Under the pieces are notes generated by a model. It did not search any database, had not been told where the DNA came from, and saw only the letters and a list, made by a program, of their open reading frames with translations. DNA of 64,000 nucleotides from assembly GCF_002105465.1 (NCBI RefSeq), contig NZ_NCSQ01000167.1:1-64000 (forward strand). Reading direction: 5' to 3'. Origin of the DNA: Aquidulcibacter paucihalophilus. Its GTDB lineage: Bacteria; Pseudomonadota; Alphaproteobacteria; Caulobacterales; Aquidulcibacteraceae. The position numbers and the translations under genes are program-made. Every line of letters begins with the position of its first letter. Positions within the stretch are counted from its first letter, which is position 1. This document shows, piece after piece, positions 26,792 to 37,626 of this stretch.

Positions 26792-27201
26792 CAGCCTGCG
26801 CGCTCGGCATCGAGATAGCGGCGCACCCGCATCAAGTCGGTCAGCTCTCCGCCCAACATGATGTCGAGCGCACTGGTCCCGTCAAAGGCTGTGTTTGCCG
26901 TTTTGACCCACCTATAGCCGCGGCCGGGTTCGCTAAAGATAATCCGAAGCGCTTTGTGGATGCCCAATAGGTTTGACAGCCGCGCCCGCCCATCGCGCGA
27001 CAAGCGCCCCGGCCCCTCTGCCTTCCAGCGGCGATAGCTACGAACTGGCATGTCCAAGAGAATGGCGGCCTGCTCATCCGTCACATCCCATTTGCCAAAT
27101 AGATTAAGGGCGGCCCGAAACATGGCCGCACCCTCATCTTGGGTGATGGGTTCTGCCCGAAAGGCGGGGCCAGATGTGTCAATGCGTTCTAAAGCTAACA
27201 T
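26788..27201 (-). CDS. Xre/MbcA/ParS-type antitoxin
   Basis: This is the antitoxin of the RES pair. The 137-residue product has a helix-turn-helix-like N-terminal half (LNLFGKWDVTDEQAAILLDMPVRSYRRWK) and the conserved C-terminal toxin-binding (DUF2384) part with LSNLLGIHKALRIIF, TAFDGTSALDIMLGGELTDLMRVRRYLDAERAG. The first gene of the two-gene unit is the antitoxin, the usual order. Its upstream region faces the small membrane gene before nuoG. Confidence 0.88.
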   Translation of the reverse strand: MLALERIDTSGPAFRAEPITQDEGAAMFRAALNLFGKWDVTDEQAAILLDMPVRSYRRWKAEGPGRLSRDGRARLSNLLGIHKALRIIFSEPGRGYRWVKTANTAFDGTSALDIMLGGELTDLMRVRRYLDAERAGW

Positions 27202-27347
27202 AGGGTCTCCGTTTGGCAGGATTTAAAGTAAAGGATGCCATTTGGCAATATAAATCAGCGTCCCTGCCGATATGGGCTTCGCCACCGTTCCAAATTGATT
27301 TACATAGTCATCACCTTCTCAAACCAAGGTGGAGGACAATCCGCTCC

Positions 27348-27584
27348 ATGAAGCAGCCCTGCCAAGCCTGTCTCATTTTACGTCTGATCCTCGCCATCTT
27401 GGCCCCCCTTTGCATCGCTGGCTGGATCGTTTTGGCGCTGGTTTATGAGCTTGCTGTATCTGGCTGGATTTTTGCTGGTTTTGGGGTGAGTTTGGCGGTG
27501 GCAATTTGGGGCGTAGCGTCGTATCTCGGCGAACGGCGGGTCAGCTTGGCTGAGTCTGTTTCAAACGATGGGGCGAGAAGATGA
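27348..27584 (+). CDS. Small membrane protein before nuoG
   Basis: I do not recognise a family. The 78-residue product has two hydrophobic helices (LILRLILAILAPLCIAGWIVLALVYELA and WIFAGFGVSLAVAIWGVASYL) joined by a short turn, and an acidic-basic tail. Two Cys sit at the N-terminus (PCQACL). The start at 27348 follows a GGTGGAGG about a dozen bases away. The stop overlaps the nuoG start by ATGA, so nuoG may depend on it for translation. Confidence 0.7.
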   Translation: MKQPCQACLILRLILAILAPLCIAGWIVLALVYELAVSGWIFAGFGVSLAVAIWGVASYLGERRVSLAESVSNDGARR

Positions 27585-29665
27585 CGAAAATCGTCGTCGA
27601 TGGAACCGAAGTAGATGTGCCTGGCGAGTACACGCTGTTGCAAGCGTGCGAAGCCGCAGGGGCAGAAATTCCACGGTTCTGTTATCATGAGCGTTTAAGT
27701 GTGGCTGGCAATTGCCGCATGTGTTTGGTCGAAGTCAAAGGTGCGCCTAAACCTGTGGCGTCTTGCGCCCAACAGGTCAAAGACCAGCGCCCCGGCCCAA
27801 ATGGTGAGCCTCCCGTTGTTGTCACCAAGTCTTCGAAGGTAAAGGCCGCACGCGAAGGCGTGATGGAATTCCTGTTGATCAACCACCCGCTCGATTGCCC
27901 AATCTGTGACCAAGGCGGGGAATGCGACCTGCAAGACCAAGCTGTCGCCTTTGGCCGGGCTGGTTCGCGCTATGATGAGAATAAGCGCGCGGTTGAAGAA
28001 AAAAATATGGGCCCCTTGGTCAAAACGGTGATGACGCGCTGCATCCAATGCACCCGCTGCGTCCGTTTTGCGACTGAAGTGGCCGGCGTGTCAGAGCTGG
28101 GGGCCATTGGTCGCGGCGAAGACATGGAAATCACCACCTATCTCGAAAAATCTTTGACGAGCGAGCTGTCGGCCAATGTGGTTGATCTCTGCCCCGTCGG
28201 TGCGCTGACCTCCAAGCCCTATGCCTTTAATGCCCGCCCGTGGGAGTTGAAGAAGACCGAAACTGTGGATGTGATGGATGCGGTCGGCTCCAACATTCGC
28301 GTTGATGCGCGTGGCAATGATGTATTGCGCGTGTTGCCGCGCCTCAATGAAGAGATCAATGAGGAATGGTTGTCGGATAAGTCGCGCCACGCGGTCGATG
28401 GCTTGCGCCGTCAGCGCCTCGACAAGCCCTATCTCAGATCCAATGGCAAACTCGCCCCGGTCAGTTGGCCACAAGCTTTGGAAGCTTTGGCGGCCCGCCT
28501 TAAAGGGGATGCGGCAAGGATTGGCGCGATTGCGGGCGACTTGAGCGATGTTGAGGGCCTGAAATCCGCCCTGGATTTGTTGCGCGGCCTGGGTGTCGCC
28601 AATACAGATTGCCGTCAAGATGGTGCAGCAATTGGCCTGTCGGGGCAACGCGGCGAATATCTCTTCAACACCACGATTATGGGCATTGAAGATGCCGATG
28701 CCTTGTTGATCATCGGCTCTAATTTGCGTCTGGAAGCCCCGCTCATCAATGCGCGCGTTCGCAAGACTTGGCTGCGCGGCACGCTCGATCTCATTGGCGT
28801 TGTGGGTGAGGCAACCGACCTGACCTATGCCTATGAGCTTGTAGGGGCAGGGCCTAAGACTCTGGCTGATTTGGCCAAGGGCAAGGGTGATTTCTTCAAG
28901 CGCTTTGCCAAGGCTGAGCGCCCGATGATCGTCCTTGGCTTGGGCGCTTTGGCGCGTCCTGATGGCGCGCAGATTTTGAAACTCGCCGCTGAAATCGGCA
29001 TGAAAGCTAAGATTGTGCGCGACGGCTGGAATGGCTGGAATGTCGTCCATACCGCTGCTGGCCGCGTCGGTGCCCTCGATTTGGGCTTCTTGCCAGCAGA
29101 GCAGGGCCTCTCCACCGCCCAAATGTTGGAGCCAGGCGCGCTCGACACCCTGATCTTGTTGGGGGCGGATGAAGTCAAAGCGCCTGCCGGAACCTTTGTG
29201 GTCTATATTGGCAGCCATGGTGACGCAGGCGCACAACAGGCCGATCTGATCCTGCCAGCCGCGGCCTATACCGAAAAGAGCGCGACCTATGTCAACACCG
29301 AAGGCCGCGTACAACAGGCGCGCCGGGCGGTATTCCCCAAGGGCGATGCCCGCGAGGACTGGGCCATCTTCCGTGCGGTCTCGGCGCTGGTAGGTAAGAC
29401 TTTACCCTATGATAATTTGGATGCGCTGCGCGCTAAGCTGATGGCCGACAGCCCCAGCTTTGCCGGTCTCGACTTTGCACCAGGGGCCAGTACGCCTTTG
29501 GAGTTGAAGCTATTGGGAGTGGCAGGCGATGTGGATGCAGCGCCCTTTACCAGTCCGATTGCAGACTTTTATCTGACCAATCCAATTGCCCGGTCCAGCC
29601 AAATCATGGCGGAATGCTCGGCAGCCAAGAAAGCAGCCGCTCAGGCTGCAATAGCAGCGGAGTAG
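27581..29665 (+). CDS. nuoG: NADH-quinone oxidoreductase subunit G (75 kDa)
   Basis: NuoG carries several iron-sulphur clusters that pass electrons from NuoF to NuoI. The N-terminal 2Fe-2S part has CEAAGAEIPRFCYHERLSVAGNCRMCLVEV. The His-Cys3 cluster lies in NHPLDCPICDQGGECDLQD, and the 4Fe-4S cluster in CIQCTRCVRFATEV with a later Cys in VVDLCPVGAL. The remaining 450 residues are the molybdopterin-oxidoreductase-like domain without cofactor. At 694 residues the length is usual. It begins the uninterrupted block nuoG to nuoN. Confidence 0.97.
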   Translation: MTKIVVDGTEVDVPGEYTLLQACEAAGAEIPRFCYHERLSVAGNCRMCLVEVKGAPKPVASCAQQVKDQRPGPNGEPPVVVTKSSKVKAAREGVMEFLLINHPLDCPICDQGGECDLQDQAVAFGRAGSRYDENKRAVEEKNMGPLVKTVMTRCIQCTRCVRFATEVAGVSELGAIGRGEDMEITTYLEKSLTSELSANVVDLCPVGALTSKPYAFNARPWELKKTETVDVMDAVGSNIRVDARGNDVLRVLPRLNEEINEEWLSDKSRHAVDGLRRQRLDKPYLRSNGKLAPVSWPQALEALAARLKGDAARIGAIAGDLSDVEGLKSALDLLRGLGVANTDCRQDGAAIGLSGQRGEYLFNTTIMGIEDADALLIIGSNLRLEAPLINARVRKTWLRGTLDLIGVVGEATDLTYAYELVGAGPKTLADLAKGKGDFFKRFAKAERPMIVLGLGALARPDGAQILKLAAEIGMKAKIVRDGWNGWNVVHTAAGRVGALDLGFLPAEQGLSTAQMLEPGALDTLILLGADEVKAPAGTFVVYIGSHGDAGAQQADLILPAAAYTEKSATYVNTEGRVQQARRAVFPKGDAREDWAIFRAVSALVGKTLPYDNLDALRAKLMADSPSFAGLDFAPGASTPLELKLLGVAGDVDAAPFTSPIADFYLTNPIARSSQIMAECSAAKKAAAQAAIAAE

Positions 29666-29671
29666 GGCCCT

Positions 29672-30763
29672 ATGCAGGATCTCGTTCGCGATTGGGGCCC
29701 GGTTTGGGGCGTGATTGGTGGAGCAGGCCAGATCTTAGCGATCATGGTTATGCTGTTGTTGACCTTGGCCTTTATTCTGTTGTTTGACCGCAAGGTCTGG
29801 GCAGCAGTGATGATGCGCAAAGGGCCAAATGTGGTTGGCCCCTTTGGCTTGTTGCAAAGCTTTGCTGACTTTTTGAAGTTTGTCGTCAAGGAAATCGTGA
29901 TTCCAGCTGGCGCGAACAAAACAGTCTTTATCCTGGCCCCCCTGATCACCATTACACTTGCCTTTGTTGCGTATGCGGTTGTGCCCTTCGCGCCAGGCTG
30001 GGTGATTTCCGACATGAATGTCGGGATTTTGTACCTGCTCGCCATGTCGTCCTTGGGTGTTTATGGCATCATCATGGGCGGCTGGGCGTCTAACTCCAAA
30101 TATCCATTCTTGGGCTCGCTACGTTCTGCGGCACAAATGGTATCTTACGAAGTCTCGATCGGCTTTGTGTTGATCACCGTGCTTTTGGTGGTTGGCAGCC
30201 TCAACCTGACCGACATTGTCGACCATCAAAAGGCGGGCATTTGGGATTGGCACGCCTTTTCCTTCATCGGCGCCCTGATCAATCCTCAGGAAGGGGCAGG
30301 CGTAGTCGGCACGCTCTATGGCTTTATCGTCGGCCTAGTGATGTTCATGATGTTGGGCATTTTCTTTGTCTCGGCCTTAGCTGAAACCAATCGCCCGCCG
30401 TTTGATTTGCCCGAAGCTGAATCTGAACTCGTGGCCGGCTACCAAGTCGAATATAGCTCCACCCCCTATCTTTTGTTCATGATCGGGGAATATCTGGCCA
30501 TCGTGCTGATGTGCGCGATGATCTCCATCCTGTTCTTAGGGGGCTGGAACGCACCTTGGGGCCCGATTGAGAACCCATGGGTCGGCTTCTTGATCCTCTA
30601 TATCAAGATTTGGCTCGTCTTCTTCATGTTCGCCATGGTGAAGGCGATTGTGCCCCGTTATCGCTATGACCAGCTGATGCGTATTGGCTGGAAAATCTTT
30701 TTGCCCACGACCTTGGTCGCCGTGGCAGTGGTAGGCGGCCATGTCGCTTACTTCGGGAGGTAG
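29672..30763 (+). CDS. nuoH: NADH-quinone oxidoreductase subunit H
   Basis: NuoH joins the peripheral arm to the membrane arm and forms much of the quinone chamber. Markers are [60 protein letters not shown], and the acidic loop [25 protein letters not shown]. The 363-residue length, eight membrane helices and position are all as expected. It starts six bases after nuoG. Confidence 0.97.
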   Translation: MQDLVRDWGPVWGVIGGAGQILAIMVMLLLTLAFILLFDRKVWAAVMMRKGPNVVGPFGLLQSFADFLKFVVKEIVIPAGANKTVFILAPLITITLAFVAYAVVPFAPGWVISDMNVGILYLLAMSSLGVYGIIMGGWASNSKYPFLGSLRSAAQMVSYEVSIGFVLITVLLVVGSLNLTDIVDHQKAGIWDWHAFSFIGALINPQEGAGVVGTLYGFIVGLVMFMMLGIFFVSALAETNRPPFDLPEAESELVAGYQVEYSSTPYLLFMIGEYLAIVLMCAMISILFLGGWNAPWGPIENPWVGFLILYIKIWLVFFMFAMVKAIVPRYRYDQLMRIGWKIFLPTTLVAVAVVGGHVAYFGR

Positions 30764-30766
30764 ATG

Positions 30767-31033
30767 ATGGCGGGCATAAACTGGGACAAGGGCCTTACCT
30801 TGGATCAACGTCGTTCGCTGGTGACCGTGGCACTTAGCGCCATGAGCTTTGTTCTGGGCATCGCTAGCATCCTTCTTTACGCCGGTGGGACGGTTTCTGA
30901 GAATAGCTTGTGGCTCATCGCACTTGGTTCTTTTCTGTTTGTTGCGACCATCTTCCTCGCGATGTCAGGCGTTCGGGGGTTGTTGATGATTGATAAGCCA
31001 TCGAAACATCATGGAAATGGGGATATGGCATGA
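30767..31033 (+). CDS. Small membrane protein between nuoH and nuoI
   Basis: I do not recognise a family. The 88-residue product has a basic N-terminal part and two hydrophobic helices ([20 protein letters not shown] and [21 protein letters not shown]), with a His-rich end. Start codons ATG at 30764 and 30767 are adjacent; the second was chosen because GGGAGG lies six bases before it. Its stop overlaps the nuoI start by ATGA. nuoH and nuoI are normally adjacent, so this gene is an insertion that preserved coupling. Confidence 0.7.
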   Translation: MAGINWDKGLTLDQRRSLVTVALSAMSFVLGIASILLYAGGTVSENSLWLIALGSFLFVATIFLAMSGVRGLLMIDKPSKHHGNGDMA

Positions 31034-31515
31034 GCATTGCCCAAGCTCTCAAAGGCGCTTTGATGCTCGACTTTGCAGGTGCCTTCGGCCTTGCGATGAA
31101 GAAATTTTTCGAGCCGAAATTCACCATCAACTATCCGTTTGAAAAGGGTGCGTTGAGCCCACGATTCCGGGGCGAACATGCCTTGCGCCGCTATGCCAAT
31201 GGCGAAGAGCGCTGCATCGCCTGCAAATTGTGTGAAGCCATTTGTCCGGCTCAAGCCATCACGATTGAGGCAGAGCCCCGGGATGACGGCTCGCGCCGTA
31301 CCACACGCTATGACATCGACATGACCAAATGTATCTATTGCGGCTTTTGCCAAGAGGCCTGCCCGGTGGATGCGATTGTCGAAGGTCCGAATTTCGAATT
31401 TGCCACCGAGACGCGCGAAGAATTGTTCTATGACAAAGACAAGCTTCTGGCCAATGGCGACCGGTGGGAACGCGAAATCGCGAAGAATCTAGAGTTGGAT
31501 GCGGCTTATCGTTAA
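31030..31515 (+). CDS. nuoI: NADH-quinone oxidoreductase subunit I
   Basis: NuoI is the ferredoxin-like subunit (TYKY) with clusters N6a and N6b. Two 4Fe-4S motifs are visible: [16 protein letters not shown] and [16 protein letters not shown]. The preceding [18 protein letters not shown] and the C-terminal helix are typical. The 161-residue length is normal. It follows the inserted membrane-protein gene with ATGA overlap and precedes nuoJ by 76 bases. Confidence 0.97.
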   Translation: MSIAQALKGALMLDFAGAFGLAMKKFFEPKFTINYPFEKGALSPRFRGEHALRRYANGEERCIACKLCEAICPAQAITIEAEPRDDGSRRTTRYDIDMTKCIYCGFCQEACPVDAIVEGPNFEFATETREELFYDKDKLLANGDRWEREIAKNLELDAAYR

Positions 31516-31591
31516 GTCGCAGACCGGGGCATTTTTGTAAAACGCGTGTCTGCTCCAAGCCGGGCAGGGCGCAAAGGGGAAGAGAGTAGCG

Positions 31592-32209
31592 ATGATTGCG
31601 GTCGCCGCCTTTTACATTTTGAGTGCGATTGCGATTGCCTCGGCCTTTATGGTCGTGGTGGCTCGCAACCCTGTGCACTCCGTCTTGTTTCTGATCCTGA
31701 CCTTCTTCACTTCCGCGGGCCTGTTCGTGCTTTTGGGGGCAGAATTCCTCGCCATGCTCTTGATCGTTGTCTATGTGGGCGCAGTCGCGGTTCTCTTCCT
31801 GTTCGTTGTGATGATGCTCGACATCGACTTTGCCGAGTTGAAGGCAGGCTTTTTCACCTATCTGCCGTTTGGCGGATTAATCGCGCTGATCTTGTTTGGT
31901 CAGTTTGTCATGGTTGGTGGGGCTTGGATTGAAAAGTCCGTATCCGCAGAAGCCATTGCTGCGCCAACACCGGCCGCTGCAGCAGTCACCAATGCCGAAG
32001 CTATCGGGCGCATCCTCTATACCGATTACATCTTCTTGTTCCAATCAGCTGGTATCATTCTGTTTATTGCCATGGTGGGGGCGATTGCGCTGACGCTACG
32101 CCATCGTGACGGCATCCGCCGCCAGAATGTCACCGCCCAAGTTGGCCGCACCCGCGAGGGCGGCGTTGAAATGACTGACCCGAAGCCGGGCGAAGGAGTG
32201 GTACTTTGA
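31592..32209 (+). CDS. nuoJ: NADH-quinone oxidoreductase subunit J
   Basis: NuoJ is a membrane subunit (ND6) whose third helix changes shape in the catalytic cycle. Typical sequences are [19 protein letters not shown] and [30 protein letters not shown] (the pi-bulge helix). Five membrane helices and 205 residues are as expected. Its stop overlaps the nuoK start (TTGA). Confidence 0.95.
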   Translation: MIAVAAFYILSAIAIASAFMVVVARNPVHSVLFLILTFFTSAGLFVLLGAEFLAMLLIVVYVGAVAVLFLFVVMMLDIDFAELKAGFFTYLPFGGLIALILFGQFVMVGGAWIEKSVSAEAIAAPTPAAAAVTNAEAIGRILYTDYIFLFQSAGIILFIAMVGAIALTLRHRDGIRRQNVTAQVGRTREGGVEMTDPKPGEGVVL

Positions 32210-32511
32210 TCGGCCTATCTCATTATCTGGCGGTTGCGGCCGCTTTGTTCACCATTGGCGTGTTCGGCATCTTCGTGAACCGCAAGAATGTCATCGTTAT
32301 TCTGATGTCGGTTGAGCTGATCTTGTTGGCAGTCAACATCAATCTGGTGGCTTTCTCGTCCTTCTTGGGCGATCTGGTCGGGCAGATTTTTGCCATGTTC
32401 GTGCTGACTGTGGCGGCTGCTGAAGCCGCTGTCGGTCTTGCCATTCTGGTCGTCTATTTCCGAAACCGCGGCAATATCGCGGTTGAAGATCTCAATCTGA
32501 TGAAGGGCTAA
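32206..32511 (+). CDS. nuoK: NADH-quinone oxidoreductase subunit K
   Basis: NuoK (ND4L) is a three-helix subunit that lines the proton path. It carries the two conserved membrane glutamates, in [20 protein letters not shown] and [14 protein letters not shown]. It has the standard length of 101 residues. The start is a TTG overlapping the nuoJ stop, with GGAG eight bases upstream. Confidence 0.97.
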   Translation: MIGLSHYLAVAAALFTIGVFGIFVNRKNVIVILMSVELILLAVNINLVAFSSFLGDLVGQIFAMFVLTVAAAEAAVGLAILVVYFRNRGNIAVEDLNLMKG

Positions 32512-32514
32512 CGC

Positions 32515-34653
32515 GTGTCTGCAGAACCTCACGCCACGACAGGCCTTGCCGAGACGCTTGCGACCATCGTCGTGTTCGCACCCCTTTTGGGGGCCATCAT
32601 TTGCGGGCTCTTCAACCGCTTCATAGGCGAGAAAGTGGCGATGTTTGTTGCCACCGCCTTGTTGTTTGTCGCCGCAGCCTGTGCCGGAACCATCTTCATC
32701 GGCCATTGGCAGCACAGCCTGCATTTGCCGGCGGAACCCATTCGCATCGCGACCTGGATCCACGTGGGTGACCTGAAAAGCACTTGGTCCATCCGATTGG
32801 ACGCTATCAGTGCGGTGATGATGATTGTGGTAACAGGTGTGTCGTCCTTGGTGCACCTTTATAGCTGGGGCTATATGGCCGAAGACCCGCATAAGCCGCG
32901 CTTCTTTGCCTATTTGTCGCTTTTTACCTTTGCCATGTTGTCGCTGGTAACGGCGGCAGACTTCATGCAGCTTTTCTTCGGCTGGGAAGGGGTGGGCCTT
33001 GCCTCATACCTCTTGATCGGCTTCTGGTATCACAAGCGCTCAGCCAACGACGCCCAAATCAAGGCCTTTGTGGTCAATCGCGTCGGCGATTTTGGCTTTG
33101 CTTTGGGCATTATGGCGGTCTTCTTTGTGTTTGGCTCGATTGAGTTCAAGGAAGTCTTTGCCCTCGTGCCTGAAAAGGTCGGCGTGATGCTGAAGTGGGG
33201 CAGCTATCAATTGCCCGCCATAGAAATCATCGCCTTCTTGTTATTTATCGGGGCGATGGGCAAGTCGGCGCAATTCTTCCTGCACACGTGGTTGCCCGAC
33301 GCGATGGAAGGCCCAACCCCTGTGTCGGCCTTGATCCATGCCGCAACCATGGTGACGGCTGGTGTCGTGCTCGTCTGCCTGTGCTCGCCCATATATGAAG
33401 CTGCACCGATGACGGCAGGCTTTATCACCATCATTGGGGCGGTGACGGCCTTGTTTGCGGCAACCGTTGGCCTTGCCCAAAACGACATTAAGCGCGTGAT
33501 TGCCTATTCGACCTGTTCGCAATTGGGCTTTATGTTCTTTGCTGCAGGCATTGGTGCCTATCAGGCAGCCATGTTCCATTTGTTCACCCACGCCTTCTTC
33601 AAGGCCTTGTTGTTCTTGGGCGCAGGCAGCGTGATCCATGGCATGCATCACGAGCAAGACATGCGCAAAATGGGCGATGTGGCCAAGCATATGAAGATCA
33701 CCTTTGTGATCATGATTATCGGCACCTTGGCCATTACGGGCGTTGGTATCCCGCATACGCCATTCGGCTTTGCGGGCTTCTTCTCGAAAGATGCCATTAT
33801 CGAAACCACCTATGCCGCTGGCATGACGGGCAATACTTCAGCTCAATTGGCCTTTTGGATGGCCTTGTTGGCCGCGACGCTCACCAGCTTCTATTCTTGG
33901 CGCTTGGCCTTCATGACTTTCCATGGCACGCCAAAATGGAAAGCCGATGGCGGTCATGGCCATCATGATGATCACAGCCACAGCGATGCCGCCCATGCCC
34001 ATGGCCAGCCAGCTGTTGCCCATGTGGGTGAAGGTGGCTCCGACGCGGCTGGCAGCCATGATGACGACCATGGCCATCATGCGTGGCATGGCCCGCATGA
34101 AAGCCCGCTGGTGATGTTGATCCCGCTGGTGCTTCTGGCTTTTGGCGCGGTGTTTGCCGGCTCGATCTTCTATGACGCCTTCGTCGGCCATCATGCCAAG
34201 GAATTCTGGGGTAGCTCCATCTATACCGCGCCAGACAACACGGTCTTGAAAGACAAATATTCCATTCCAGGCTGGGTCTTTTATGCGCCTTTGGTGGTGA
34301 TGGTGATCGGCCTTGCCGCTGCCCTTTACTTCTATTTGTTCAATGAAGGCCTCGGCAAAAAGATCGCCGACCGCAAGGGCATGGCGCACGCCTTCTTGGA
34401 GAACAAATGGTATTTCGACGAACTCTATGACTTCGTCTTTGTAAAAGGTGCCCGCGCGCTGGGCGACTTTTTCTGGAAAATCGGTGACGGCAAGCTGATC
34501 GACGGGCTTGGGCCCAATGGCATCGCCGCCGCTTTGAACTTCGGTTCGAAGAAAGCTGTGAAAATCCAGTCTGGCTATGTCTATCACTATGCCTTTTTGA
34601 TGCTGATCGCGGCGGTCGCGCTTGGCGCTTTTGTTCTATTCCGGGGTGCCTGA
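32515..34653 (+). CDS. nuoL: NADH-quinone oxidoreductase subunit L
   Basis: NuoL (ND5) is the distal antiporter-like proton pump with the long lateral helix. Markers include [47 protein letters not shown], and [22 protein letters not shown]. An unusual feature is a His/Asp-rich loop at about residues 478-535 ([27 protein letters not shown]). The lateral helix and last helix follow. The start is GTG, three bases after nuoK. Length (712) is a little longer than average because of the His-rich loop. Confidence 0.97.
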   Translation: MSAEPHATTGLAETLATIVVFAPLLGAIICGLFNRFIGEKVAMFVATALLFVAAACAGTIFIGHWQHSLHLPAEPIRIATWIHVGDLKSTWSIRLDAISAVMMIVVTGVSSLVHLYSWGYMAEDPHKPRFFAYLSLFTFAMLSLVTAADFMQLFFGWEGVGLASYLLIGFWYHKRSANDAQIKAFVVNRVGDFGFALGIMAVFFVFGSIEFKEVFALVPEKVGVMLKWGSYQLPAIEIIAFLLFIGAMGKSAQFFLHTWLPDAMEGPTPVSALIHAATMVTAGVVLVCLCSPIYEAAPMTAGFITIIGAVTALFAATVGLAQNDIKRVIAYSTCSQLGFMFFAAGIGAYQAAMFHLFTHAFFKALLFLGAGSVIHGMHHEQDMRKMGDVAKHMKITFVIMIIGTLAITGVGIPHTPFGFAGFFSKDAIIETTYAAGMTGNTSAQLAFWMALLAATLTSFYSWRLAFMTFHGTPKWKADGGHGHHDDHSHSDAAHAHGQPAVAHVGEGGSDAAGSHDDDHGHHAWHGPHESPLVMLIPLVLLAFGAVFAGSIFYDAFVGHHAKEFWGSSIYTAPDNTVLKDKYSIPGWVFYAPLVVMVIGLAAALYFYLFNEGLGKKIADRKGMAHAFLENKWYFDELYDFVFVKGARALGDFFWKIGDGKLIDGLGPNGIAAALNFGSKKAVKIQSGYVYHYAFLMLIAAVALGAFVLFRGA

Positions 34654-34660
34654 GGCTATC

Positions 34661-36151
34661 ATGGACACGCTGCCCATCCTCTCGATCCTCACCTGGCTGC
34701 CCGCTGTTGCGGCCGTCCTCATCCTGCTCTTGCCGCAAATCATCAAGAGCCCAGAGGCCGCGCGCGCCAATGCGGCCCGCTGGATTGCCTTGGTTGCTAC
34801 CCTCATTGTCTTTGGTCTCGCGCTTTGGATGACCTTGGCCTTTGATGAAACCAACCCAGACTACCAATTCGTCGAACGGGCTGATTGGTATGGCATGATC
34901 CAATATCATTTGGGCATTGATGGTATTTCGGTACTTTTGATCCTGTTGACGGCCTTCTTGATGCCGCTTTGTATCTTGGCCAGTTGGACCTCGATTGAGA
35001 AGCGCGTCGTGGAATATATGGCGGCCTTCTTGATTTTGCAGACTTTGATGATTGGCGTGTTTTGCGCGCTCGACATCGTGCTTTTCTATATTTTCTTCGA
35101 AGCGGGCCTTATTCCGATGTATCTCATCATCGGGATTTGGGGCGGTAAGAACCGCGTTTATGCGGCCTATAAATTCTTCCTCTACACGCTTTTGGGTTCG
35201 CTCTTCTTGTTGATCGCTGTGGCGTGGATGGCGATTACCGCCAAGACGACCTCTATCCCTGACCTGCAAGCCTTTGGGTTTGCCAAGGATGCGCAAACCT
35301 GGTTGTGGCTGGCTTTCTTTGCCTCCTTCGCCGTGAAAATGCCCATGTGGCCAGTCCACACGTGGTTGCCAGATGCGCACGTGGAAGCGCCGACGGCGGG
35401 CTCTGTCATTCTGGCAGGGGTGCTGTTGAAGATGGGTGGCTATGGCTTCCTCCGCTTTTCCTTGCCGATGTTCCCAGAGGCCTCCAACGACTTTGCACCC
35501 TTCATCTTTGCCTTGTCGGGTATCGCGATTGTCTACACCTCGCTGGTTGCCTTCCGTCAGACCGACATCAAAAAGCTGATTGCTTATTCTTCGGTCGCGC
35601 ATATGGGCTTTGTCACGATGGGGATCTTCTCGGGTAATGAGCAGGGGATCCAAGGTGCCATGTTCCAAATGCTCAGCCACGGGGTGATTTCGGGCGCGTT
35701 GTTCCTTTGCGTCGGCGTGATTTATGACCGCATGCACACCCGCGAGATCGCTCAATATGGCGGCCTTGTGAACCGCATGCCGATTTATGCGGCTGTCTTC
35801 CTCCTTTTCACTATGGGCAATGTCGGTTTGCCGGGCACGTCGGGCTTTGTTGGCGAAATTCTGACCATGCAGGGGGCGTTCAATGTGGACCCCGTGACAG
35901 CCATGGTGGCCGCCAGCGGTGTGATCTTGTCGGCAGCCTATATGTTGACGCTCTATCGCAAGGTGATTTTTGGGGTGATCGTCAATCCGGCGCTCAACAC
36001 CATCACCGATATGAATGCGCGCGAGATCTTGATCTTCGTGCCTTTGATCGCGGCAGCCCTTTATCTGGGCTTCCAGCCCAACATCATCTTTGACCAGACG
36101 GCGACTTCTGCCGTTGCGCTCGTGGACGCCTTCCACGCCAACTTCAAGTGA
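34661..36151 (+). CDS. nuoM: NADH-quinone oxidoreductase subunit M
   Basis: NuoM (ND4) is an antiporter-like proton pump. Key sequences are [21 protein letters not shown] (with the pathway Glu), [34 protein letters not shown] and [17 protein letters not shown]. The start was placed at the ATG 34661, giving 496 residues, rather than a GTG-type extension at 34622 that would overlap nuoL. The stop overlaps nuoN by GTGA. Confidence 0.97.
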   Translation: MDTLPILSILTWLPAVAAVLILLLPQIIKSPEAARANAARWIALVATLIVFGLALWMTLAFDETNPDYQFVERADWYGMIQYHLGIDGISVLLILLTAFLMPLCILASWTSIEKRVVEYMAAFLILQTLMIGVFCALDIVLFYIFFEAGLIPMYLIIGIWGGKNRVYAAYKFFLYTLLGSLFLLIAVAWMAITAKTTSIPDLQAFGFAKDAQTWLWLAFFASFAVKMPMWPVHTWLPDAHVEAPTAGSVILAGVLLKMGGYGFLRFSLPMFPEASNDFAPFIFALSGIAIVYTSLVAFRQTDIKKLIAYSSVAHMGFVTMGIFSGNEQGIQGAMFQMLSHGVISGALFLCVGVIYDRMHTREIAQYGGLVNRMPIYAAVFLLFTMGNVGLPGTSGFVGEILTMQGAFNVDPVTAMVAASGVILSAAYMLTLYRKVIFGVIVNPALNTITDMNAREILIFVPLIAAALYLGFQPNIIFDQTATSAVALVDAFHANFK

Positions 36152-37626
36152 CCGGTGCGGTAATGGCCATCAACCAAACCATGACAGCAGAGCTCTTCTT
36201 CCAGCAGGTTCCCTATATCCTGCCAGAGATTACCCTTGCAGCAGGGGCTTTGATCATCATGTTGATCGGGGCTTTTATGGGCGACAAGGGCGCACGCTTG
36301 GTCACGTGGCTCTGTGTCGCAACCCTCCTCGCCGCAGGCTCGATGGCGGTTTTACATATGCCGCCAGAACAAGTGGTGGTCTTCTCCGGTTCTTATGCCG
36401 CAGACGGCTTTTCGGCCTATGCCAAGCTGATCATCGCCTTGACTGCCAGCAGCGCCCTTTTGCTCTCCATCGACTTTTTGGCCGAGAAAAAGCTCGATAA
36501 GCCAGAGTTTCCGGTGCTGGCCCTCTTAGCCACCTTGGGCATGTTCATCATGGTCTCTGCCCATGATTTGATCGCGCTATATGTGGGTGTGGAGATGCAG
36601 TCTTTGGCGCTTTATGTGCTTGCCGCCTATGCGCGCGATGACGCGAAAAGCTCGGAAGCGGGCCTCAAATACTTCGTTCTGGGTGCCTTGTCGTCGGGCC
36701 TTTTGCTCTATGGCTGCTCGCTTGTTTATGGTTTTACCGGGTCAGTCAATTTCGATGTGATCGCAGCACAAGTGGCAGACGAACGCTCTATCGGCGTGGT
36801 CTTTGGCTTGGTCTTCATCCTATGCGGGCTGGCATTTAAGATGTCGGCAGCCCCCTTCCATATGTGGACGCCCGATGTTTATGAAGGCTCGCCCACAGTA
36901 TCGACGGCCTTTTTTGCCTCCGCGCCCAAGGTTGCGGCCTCTGTGCTGTTCGCCCGCGTCTGCTTTGAAGCTTTCGGGCCGCTGCAAAAGGATTGGCTGG
37001 GCATTGTGATCATTATGGCTGTCCTTTCTATGGCGATTGGCGCTTTGTTTGCGCTCCAGCAGACCAATATCAAGCGCCTGCTGGCTTATTCTTCGATCGC
37101 GAATATGGGCTATGTGTTGGTTGCTATTGCCTGCGGACCTGAATTTGGACCTAAAGCCCTTTTGGTCTTTGTTTCCATCTATGCCATCACGTCGGTTGGC
37201 TTGTTCGGGGTGGTGCTATCTTTGCGCAATGCAGAGGGCGAACGGGTAGAGACCATTTCGGCCCTCTCGGGCCTCTCGCGCTCCAACCCGCTTTTGGCGT
37301 CTGCCTTAACGATGCTGCTCTTCTCCGTCATGGGCATCCCGCCATTGGCAGGCTTCTTCGGGAAGTGGGAAGTGATTTTGGCGACCAGTGCGTCTGGCTT
37401 ATTGCCACTGGCCATCGTGCTGATCTTGGCCTCGGTGGTGTCGGCCTTCTATTATTTGCGCATCATCAAGACGGTTTGGTTTGACGAACCACGTATGGCC
37501 ATGGTGCCTGTAGGGGCTTCCACCACGCTGACCCTAACCGGAGCAACCTTTGTGTTGGCGGCCTTGACCTTGGTGATTGGCCTGGTCGGTTCTGCGGCTA
37601 GCATCGCTGGAGCTGGCTTCCATTGA
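36148..37626 (+). CDS. nuoN: NADH-quinone oxidoreductase subunit N
   Basis: NuoN (ND2) is the third antiporter-like pump, nearest the peripheral arm. Markers are [41 protein letters not shown] and [21 protein letters not shown]. The GTG at 36148 overlaps the nuoM stop; an ATG at 36163 is possible. Length and 13-14 membrane helices are normal. It is the last complex I gene, and its stop overlaps birA. Confidence 0.97.
   Translation: MTGAVMAINQTMTAELFFQQVPYILPEITLAAGALIIMLIGAFMGDKGARLVTWLCVATLLAAGSMAVLHMPPEQVVVFSGSYAADGFSAYAKLIIALTASSALLLSIDFLAEKKLDKPEFPVLALLATLGMFIMVSAHDLIALYVGVEMQSLALYVLAAYARDDAKSSEAGLKYFVLGALSSGLLLYGCSLVYGFTGSVNFDVIAAQVADERSIGVVFGLVFILCGLAFKMSAAPFHMWTPDVYEGSPTVSTAFFASAPKVAASVLFARVCFEAFGPLQKDWLGIVIIMAVLSMAIGALFALQQTNIKRLLAYSSIANMGYVLVAIACGPEFGPKALLVFVSIYAITSVGLFGVVLSLRNAEGERVETISALSGLSRSNPLLASALTMLLFSVMGIPPLAGFFGKWEVILATSASGLLPLAIVLILASVVSAFYYLRIIKTVWFDEPRMAMVPVGASTTLTLTGATFVLAALTLVIGLVGSAASIAGAGFH

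Noticed and set aside
28091..29314. 407-codon open frame opposite nuoG
   Set aside because: Shadow frame; composition untypical and nuoG motifs are unambiguous.
34340..36136. 598-codon open frame opposite nuoM
   Set aside because: Shadow of nuoL/nuoM; its translation is His/Arg/Gln-rich without any family pattern, while the plus strand encodes clear complex I subunits.
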